From Klebsiella pneumoniae (lineage in GTDB: Bacteria; Pseudomonadota; Gammaproteobacteria; Pseudomonadales; Azotimanducaceae): 9,952 bases of DNA. This document shows positions 5,505 through 9,952 of the stretch, in pieces. The stretch lies in assembly GCA_945878745.1 (NCBI GenBank), contig CAMDVY010000074.1, forward strand, positions 1 through 9,952, written 5' to 3'. Positions within the stretch are counted from its first letter, which is position 1, and each line of letters starts with the position of its first letter. The position numbers and the translations under genes were made by a program. The notes below the pieces were generated by a model. The model ran no database searches and had not been told where the DNA came from. It saw nothing but the letters and a program-made list of their open reading frames with translations.

Positions 5505-6794
5505 ATGACCCGAATGAGCTGGTTTGTGAGCGGTCTTGTTTGTCTGCTGGCGAATGCTGTGTATGCAGACAATATGAGCACCATCAATGTTGCCACGGTT
5601 GAAGCGCATCTGGGCGTACAGATCACGCCTGCAGATTCAACGTCGCTGACGTTCCAGCTGCTAGGCTACACCACCCGTCAGATGCCGAAGGCTGTTGCTG
5701 TCGCAAGCAACCGCGATGGCCGAGCCGTCACCGGTGTCAGCGCCACCGGTGGCACCCGAGGACTGGCTGCCAGCTCAGCGCTGGTCGCCTGTGAAACAGC
5801 GCGTCAGCCCCTGGCGTCTGTGTTGATCAATCCATGCGAACTGATGATGCAGGGCAATGAATGGGTCGGCACACATGCGCAACTGACACGCGACATCACA
5901 CCTGACAGCGCGGCATCTGTCTGGCGTGTCCAGGGCAGTGGCGGCGTCGTTTACCTGGCGGGCTCCGTGCACGTGCTGACGCCATCCTTCTACCCGCTCG
6001 CACCCGCATTCGTACACGCATTTGGGAAAGCTGATCGCCTGGCACTGGAGCTGAACCCGCTACTCTCCATGCAGCCGGACCGCATGGCGGTGATGCAGGC
6101 CGCCATGGTGGCATCCCCCGACCATGTGAGGCATGCGCTCGGCGCGCCGTTGCGTTCTCGATTGGCCGAGTATCTGGCGACTCAAGGCATGCCACTCGAC
6201 GCCGTCTTGCGCTTCCAGCCTGCAATTCTCTCGACCCAGCTTTCTATTCAGGAAATGGCAGCCTATGGGTATGCACCCCAATATGGTGTCGACCTTCACT
6301 TTGCACAGCGCGCAACACAGCAGGGCATGCCTATCCTCGAACTGGAAACCATCGAAAGTCAGATGCAGGCACTTACAGGCATGCCTCTTGAAGCCCAGGC
6401 AAAACTCCTGGAGCAGACACTCGATCAAATGGCCACTGCTCAAGAGGCCGTGACCGATCTTGTCACCAGCTGGCTCACCGGCGATGCCGATCATCTGCAT
6501 GCTTTGATGCAGGAAGAGTTCCAGGGTTCGCCGATCATGGAAACGCTGGGCCGAAGATTGATCGACGAGCGCAATATCAGGATGGTGGCGCAGATTCGCA
6601 CCTTCCTGAGTGAGCCATCGACAACCCTGGTGATCGTTGGTGCCGGGCACTACGGCGGAAGTCCGGGAATAGTGAATCTGCTGCGCACCGCCGGGTTCAA
6701 GGTTGAGCAACTGACGCAAGCGGGTACTCTCCTCAGGGACGGTCAGAAATCCGCCGTTCCTGCACCACTCACCAACCAGGGGAATCGGTCATGA
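5505..6794 (+). CDS. TraB/GumN family protein with N-terminal cysteine-containing domain
   Basis: A 429-residue exported protein with a signal peptide at about residues 1-21 (FVSGLVCLLANAVYA). The TraB/GumN core covers about 137-406. It begins VWRVQGSGGVVYLAGSVHVL and holds the two hallmark GxxH motifs, G153-S-V-H156 and G379-A-G-H382, plus the conserved acidic stretch LELETIESQ (279-287). These residues form the presumed metal site; distant Tiki-type relatives are metalloproteases, but bacterial members are mostly uncharacterised. Residues 22-135 are an extension. Part of it (about 62-120, with C96 and C111 in an ALVAC...NPCEL pattern) resembles small secreted cysteine-pair domains such as DUF4189; this likeness is tentative. 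GGAGAG lies upstream of the ATG. The gene overlaps the EthD-like gene by ATGA, so the two are translationally coupled. Confidence 0.87.
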   Translation: MTRMSWFVSGLVCLLANAVYADNMSTINVATVEAHLGVQITPADSTSLTFQLLGYTTRQMPKAVAVASNRDGRAVTGVSATGGTRGLAASSALVACETARQPLASVLINPCELMMQGNEWVGTHAQLTRDITPDSAASVWRVQGSGGVVYLAGSVHVLTPSFYPLAPAFVHAFGKADRLALELNPLLSMQPDRMAVMQAAMVASPDHVRHALGAPLRSRLAEYLATQGMPLDAVLRFQPAILSTQLSIQEMAAYGYAPQYGVDLHFAQRATQQGMPILELETIESQMQALTGMPLEAQAKLLEQTLDQMATAQEAVTDLVTSWLTGDADHLHALMQEEFQGSPIMETLGRRLIDERNIRMVAQIRTFLSEPSTTLVIVGAGHYGGSPGIVNLLRTAGFKVEQLTQAGTLLRDGQKSAVPAPLTNQGNRS

Positions 6795-7522
6795 CGATCC
6801 ACGCCACACGCGGCGCGACAATGCTGTACCTCATCAAGCGCCGACCAACGACCACCCGTGAAGAGCTTGTCGTGCACTGGTTCGCGCGGCATATGCCACC
6901 TGTCATCGAGAGTCAGAACGCGCAGGCAGCGGCGGGCAGGATTCACGCCTGGCGTTACATCGCCACGCTTTTCGATGCCGACAGCAGCGGCAAACATGAG
7001 TGGGACGGTCTGGCGGCACTCTCGTTTGATGCGGCGCTGCCCACACGGGGTGTGCAGCATGGAGAACCACCCACCGACAGCTTCCAGGAGAAGGCGTTGC
7101 CCTATCGTCCCTGGGCAACCACCGAGCATGTGGTGATCGAGGGTGGTGAGCATCTCCCAGTCGTCCCTTCCGCGCTCGGGAACCCTTATCCGTGTACCCA
7201 CACCGGATTTCTCAAGATCAGCTTTCTCGTGAGAGCAAAACCGGGCATTGATCACAAGTCACTGCACGATCATTGGCTGACTACTCACGCACAAAACGTC
7301 GCTGGTGTCATGCGACGTGTTGGCGGACTACGGTACGTTGTGCATCTGAGCCTCGAACCGGACCACGCGCCGTACGCGGGACTTGCCGAGCTGTATTTTC
7401 GCAACACCGACGACTGGCGACGCTACAAAGCGACTATCCAGCCGGATGGCATGGAGCAATTTGTTACCGATGAAGGCACGCTCGTCCTGCGCGCGCAAAC
7501 CGAGATGATAGGTATTCCGTAG
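6791..7522 (+). CDS. Protein with two EthD-like (dimeric alpha-beta barrel) domains
   Basis: A 243-residue cytosolic protein with no signal peptide. Two similar halves are visible. The N-terminal half has MLYLIKRRPTTTREELVVHW (11-30) followed by HMPPVI; the C-terminal half has FLVRAKPGIDHKSLHDHWLT (145-164) followed by THAQNV. Each is the strand-helix opening of an EthD ferredoxin-like domain, and the second ends with GLAELYFRNTDDWRRYKA. EthD-fold proteins form dimeric barrels and include accessory factors for ether degradation and small oxygenases or cyclases; a tandem fusion could act as an internal dimer. The substrate is unknown. The ATG overlaps the TraB/GumN stop, and AGGGGA seven bases upstream supports this start over the ATG at 6821. 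A hairpin directly after the stop suggests the operon ends here. Confidence 0.82.
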   Translation: MTIHATRGATMLYLIKRRPTTTREELVVHWFARHMPPVIESQNAQAAAGRIHAWRYIATLFDADSSGKHEWDGLAALSFDAALPTRGVQHGEPPTDSFQEKALPYRPWATTEHVVIEGGEHLPVVPSALGNPYPCTHTGFLKISFLVRAKPGIDHKSLHDHWLTTHAQNVAGVMRRVGGLRYVVHLSLEPDHAPYAGLAELYFRNTDDWRRYKATIQPDGMEQFVTDEGTLVLRAQTEMIGIP

Positions 7523-7527
7523 TCCCT

Positions 7528-7545
7528 ATCCGGGTACTCCCGGAT
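7528..7545 (+). terminator. Hairpin after the TraB/EthD operon (candidate terminator)
   Basis: ATCCGGG and CCCGGAT form a perfect 7-base stem with loop TACT, five bases after the EthD-like stop codon. It is followed by CGATTTAA, a poor U tract, so it may be a weak terminator or a 3'-end stabilising hairpin. Confidence 0.5.
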
Positions 7546-7597
7546 CGATTTAACCTTGATTCGACAATGATCAGTAAAGTTGGAGACCCAAAACCGA

Positions 7598-7626
7598 TCG
7601 CGGCGTCGGGCAGCGCTCTCCACTAC
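7598..7626 (-). repeat. Possible degenerate REP unit
   Basis: On the minus strand this starts with GTAG and ends CGCGA like the clear REP units, and sits just left of REP unit 4. The internal stem is reduced to three paired bases. It may be a decayed REP. Confidence 0.3.
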
Positions 7627-7641
7627 AGGGGTGGTCTCCTT

Positions 7642-7705
7642 GTAGGCGGTCTTTGACCGCGATTGTTGGGTTCATCAAAAATCGCGATCAGGAGATCGCT
7701 CCTAC
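7642..7705. repeat. BIME-like REP pair, second copy (REP units 4 and 5)
   Basis: REP unit 4 (7642-7662, plus) has stem GCGGTC/GACCGC with loop TTT and has lost two bases between head and stem. REP unit 5 (7682-7705, minus) has stem GCGATC/GATCGC with head GTAG. By eye, the 64 bases match the reverse complement of 5339-5404 at about 58 positions with one two-base gap, including the spacer pattern TTGGG..CATCAA. The two copies point in opposite directions around the TraB/EthD genes. Confidence 0.85.
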
Positions 7706-7727
7706 AGACATTGAGCATCGCGACTTT

Positions 7728-7780
7728 GTAGGAGCGGTTGCTGACCGCGATAGGGTTCGCGATCAGGAGATCGCACCCAC
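7728..7780. repeat. Third REP pair with short spacer (REP units 6 and 7)
   Basis: REP unit 6 (7728-7750, plus) has head GTAG and stem GCGGT/ACCGC with loop TGCTG. REP unit 7 (7757-7780, minus) has head GTGG and stem GCGATC/GATCGC. The order, GGTC type then GATC type, is that of the pair at 7642-7705, but the spacer is only six bases and lacks the shared TTGGG..CATCAA pattern. Confidence 0.82.
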
Positions 7781-7925
7781 AATTGATTGAATCTGCCAAC
7801 TTCATTGGTTGTGACCGGACGGCTTGATTTCGGTTGTTATTCCTACCCTCTCCCCTGTCAATTGTTCCGAAGCTCTGAATACCCCTGCGCAGCATTTTGT
7901 GTTGAGAAATTACTTCCAATTCAGG
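7781..7925. other. Intergenic tail without recognisable features
   Basis: Between the last REP unit and the stop of the glycosyltransferase gene I see no gene, no clear terminator hairpin and no promoter with convincing -10/-35 spacing. The sequence is more AT-rich than its surroundings. The operons converge here, so transcript ends are expected. Confidence 0.5.
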
Positions 7926-9158
7926 TTAACTCAGCGACTTGAACAATGCCTGCCAGCTGGTTGCACTGGCTTCAAGCGAAAACTCCCGCGCCCTTTGTTG
8001 TGCCCGTTCTGACATCGCGGCCAGTCGCTCGTCATCGTCGAGCAGCGTGAGGAACCGTTGTGCAAAGGTCTTCGGCGCGAGATCGGCTACCAGAAATCCA
8101 CTGTCGCCATCCTGTACCACATCACCCAGATCACCGACGTCGGAGACCACCGGCACCACGCCGGAAATCATGGCTTCCAGCATCGACAGCGACACGCCTT
8201 CGGATTCCGACGTCAAGACAAACACGCGACTGCGCCGCAGGAAACTTCCCACATCAGACTGCTGTCCTGCAAAGGTCACACACGCTTCGATGCCCAGTTC
8301 GCGCGTACGACTTTCCAGCTCCGCCAGGCATTCTCCCGCGCCAACGATAACCACCTTCAACTGACGGCTGGGCTTGGCTGAAAATACTGCATCCAGCAGG
8401 CGATCAACCCGCTTGATCGGGGCAAGGCGACCGACAAACAGAACGTCGATATCCTTGTCAGCAGGTCGGCCAGGCAGGAAACGCCGAGTGTCGATACCAC
8501 CACCATTCCGATAGAGATAACCCTGAATACCTCTGCTGCGATAGAAGTCTGCGGCACCGGTACCCATGGTGACGATGATGTCGAAGCGTTTGACCACATC
8601 CACCAGCAGTTGCTCAATGGCTTCTTCCGGGGCTGACAGTTTCCCGAGCAGCCGGTTTTCGGACCGAATGCCTCCGCCAACAACCTCTGCTTCACCCCCC
8701 ACGCAGAAGTACATGGTCGCCGCGTTGACCAGGCGGCCCACCAGCGCCGCGACCATGCCGTTGAACAGCAGATGGAATCCGCCCACGATATCCGGCCGTT
8801 CGCGCACAGCGGTCCAGGCGAACATCAGCAGCCTCGCACCCACATCACCCGACATGCCTCTCAGCCACCGGGGTGGTTGCACCACTGTGAGACCCGGGCG
8901 CTCCACCAGCGGATACGTCGTGACAATCGTCAACCGTCCACCGGCGAGGGCTTCGGTAATGGGATGCAGATGGGCGACGGCCCAGTTGGCGGAGTGAAAG
9001 GTACCGGTCAGCAAAACCGTGAGCGGTTCCTGTGGACCAAGCCGCCTGGGCGCCGTACGCGCTGGCAGCAGCCAGAGAAAGAACTTCAGACAGGCAAGGA
9101 CGATTCGAATGAGTCTGCGTTCTTCGGTCGAGCGATCCACTGTGGAATTTTCCGTCAT
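7926..9158 (-). CDS. Glycosyltransferase family 4-like protein (GT-B fold)
   Basis: A 410-residue protein with the two-domain GT-B architecture. Residues 14-33 form a hydrophobic, partly basic helix (LIRIVLACLKFFLWLLPA) that could anchor it to the inner membrane. The N-terminal acceptor domain runs to about 230. The C-terminal donor domain opens with VLFVGRLAPIKRVDRLLDA (239-257), placing Arg244 and Lys249 at the nucleotide-diphosphate site, then VVIVGAGE (269-276). The EX7E motif is E320-GVSLSML-E328, within the loop SESEGVSLSMLEAMISGVVP. The expected role is transfer of a sugar from a nucleotide-sugar to a lipid or saccharide acceptor, with retention of configuration; donor and acceptor are not readable. 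Its ATG overlaps the stop of the upstream oxidoreductase gene (ATGA, 9155-9158), and no strong Shine-Dalgarno is visible, so translation probably depends on coupling. Confidence 0.9.
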   Translation of the reverse strand: MTENSTVDRSTEERRLIRIVLACLKFFLWLLPARTAPRRLGPQEPLTVLLTGTFHSANWAVAHLHPITEALAGGRLTIVTTYPLVERPGLTVVQPPRWLRGMSGDVGARLLMFAWTAVRERPDIVGGFHLLFNGMVAALVGRLVNAATMYFCVGGEAEVVGGGIRSENRLLGKLSAPEEAIEQLLVDVVKRFDIIVTMGTGAADFYRSRGIQGYLYRNGGGIDTRRFLPGRPADKDIDVLFVGRLAPIKRVDRLLDAVFSAKPSRQLKVVIVGAGECLAELESRTRELGIEACVTFAGQQSDVGSFLRRSRVFVLTSESEGVSLSMLEAMISGVVPVVSDVGDLGDVVQDGDSGFLVADLAPKTFAQRFLTLLDDDERLAAMSERAQQRAREFSLEASATSWQALFKSLS

Positions 9159-9952
9159 GCGTGACCAGCCAGGCCACCGATGTTCTCACCGATAACCGCC
9201 CGCACCCGTGGAATGACCTCGCCAATCAACCGCTCAAGCGGCGCCTGCATCTGGCTCACCGGAATTCCGGGAGGCAATCCCCACGTCACGATATCGGTAA
9301 TGCCAAATACGCGGATGAAGTTGACCAGTTCATCCACACATTGATCCACCGTCCCAACAATCCACGTCTGTGGCACCGGCTCACCCTTGCCCCCCAGGCC
9401 TTCACCACTTTCCTCGAAAAAGCGGGTGTACAACGCCATACGATAGCGCTCGGCAAGCCGAATCGGTGGCCAATCGCGCGCGGCATCCGGTGTTGGCAGA
9501 ATCCCGCGAATGATGCCGACCCGATGTTGCGCAGTCGTGCGTCCTGCTGCCTGAACCGCTTTCACCCACGGATCGAAACTGCCGGATTTGCGCCCCTGCG
9601 GCAGAAAGTGTGCGCCATATCTGGCCGCCCGTAACGCGCCGGCTTCCGACATGGCGGCCACCCAGAGCGGCGGACCTCCCGGCTGCACATAACCGGGCGT
9701 GATACGCACATCCTTCAACTGGTAACGCTTGCCTTGATAGCTGAAGCGCTCGCCGCTGAAACAGAGTTTGAGGATCTCGATGCCCTCCTCCATCAGTGAC
9801 ACACGACGCGCGACCGGTATGCCGAAACCCTGGAATTCGTGTGGCGCATAACCCATGCCCACGCCTACTTCGACCCGGCCACCGGAGAGGTTGTCAAGCA
9901 CCGCCAGGTCTTCCGCCAGACGTACGGGATGATTGAACGGCAACAGGCAGAT
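9155..9952 (-). CDS. Luciferase-like flavin-dependent oxidoreductase (partial, N-terminus outside window)
   Basis: The frame is open to the right edge, with 265 visible residues starting ICLLPFNHPVRLAEDLAVLD; a TTG at 9943 is not a likely start, since this family needs another 60-80 residues upstream. The visible part has the TIM-barrel signature of luciferase-like (LLM-class) monooxygenases: HPVRLAEDLAVLDNLSGGR followed by VGVGMGYAPHEFQGFG, then GKRYQLKDVRITPGYVQPGG and PPLWVAAMSEAGALRAARYG. The later region, PQTWIVGTVDQCVDELVNFI, is the usual C-terminal part. Members use FMNH2 or F420; which applies is not visible. The reaction would be oxidation of an organic substrate. It overlaps the glycosyltransferase by ATGA, so the two are probably one operon beginning beyond the window. 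Confidence 0.88.
   Translation of the reverse strand: MCLLPFNHPVRLAEDLAVLDNLSGGRVEVGVGMGYAPHEFQGFGIPVARRVSLMEEGIEILKLCFSGERFSYQGKRYQLKDVRITPGYVQPGGPPLWVAAMSEAGALRAARYGAHFLPQGRKSGSFDPWVKAVQAAGRTTAQHRVGIIRGILPTPDAARDWPPIRLAERYRMALYTRFFEESGEGLGGKGEPVPQTWIVGTVDQCVDELVNFIRVFGITDIVTWGLPPGIPVSQMQAPLERLIGEVIPRVRAVIGENIGGLAGHA

Noticed and set aside
5323..5508. Short plus-strand open frame containing the peptide pattern DVPNNRGQRP, similar to a frame at 7623-7919 on the minus strand
   Set aside because: Both frames run through the same REP pair, so the shared peptide is only a translation of the repeat. Neither has a family match or a convincing ribosome binding site.
6060..6719. 219-codon minus-strand open frame opposite the TraB/GumN gene
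   Set aside because: It is a shadow of the plus-strand gene, which has both GxxH motifs and a signal peptide.

Overview
The window looks like chromosomal DNA from a moderately GC-rich Gram-negative proteobacterium, most likely a gammaproteobacterium. The evidence is indirect: an outer-membrane-type lipobox protein, a DUF2164 protein, a TraB/GumN protein, and Pseudomonas/Stenotrophomonas-style REP repeats with a GTAG head. There is no rRNA, tRNA, CRISPR array, transposase or phage gene. All coding genes look intact except the two cut by the window edges.

Left block (1-2372). A minus-strand pair encodes a small DUF2164 protein and an unrecognised membrane protein with about seven predicted membrane segments. 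The membrane protein reads open through base 1 and is therefore partial. Diverging from the pair on the plus strand is a lipoprotein with a COG4798-type methyltransferase fold. Its promoter has a clear -10/-35 pair, and the -35 lies inside a perfect 7+7 inverted repeat, a good operator candidate.

Non-coding block (2373-2798). About 410 bases between the methyltransferase and a VOC (glyoxalase-like) gene hold no credible gene but are densely palindromic. There is a 165-base nested hairpin with 20-base ends, a second nested hairpin with a 16-base perfect palindrome, two copies of ATTCATGAA, and a final inverted repeat that runs into the end of the VOC gene. This is the least explained sequence in the window.

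Middle block (2787-7522). A minus-strand VOC-family enzyme diverges from a plus-strand class C beta-lactamase-like serine hydrolase that carries four C-terminal membrane helices. Next is a translationally coupled pair: a secreted TraB/GumN protein with an unusual cysteine-containing N-terminal region, and a protein with two EthD-like domains.

Repeats (5295-5404 and 7598-7780). Seven clear REP units, plus one degenerate candidate, lie in the two intergenic regions on either side of the TraB/EthD pair. They combine two stem types (GGTC/GACC and GATC/GATC). One asymmetric REP pair with a conserved spacer occurs in both clusters in opposite orientation, so the two-gene cassette is bracketed by inverted copies.

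Right block (7926-9952, minus strand). A luciferase-like flavin oxidoreductase (5' end outside the window) overlaps a GT4-type glycosyltransferase by ATGA. The two are probably the downstream end of an operon that begins beyond the right edge.
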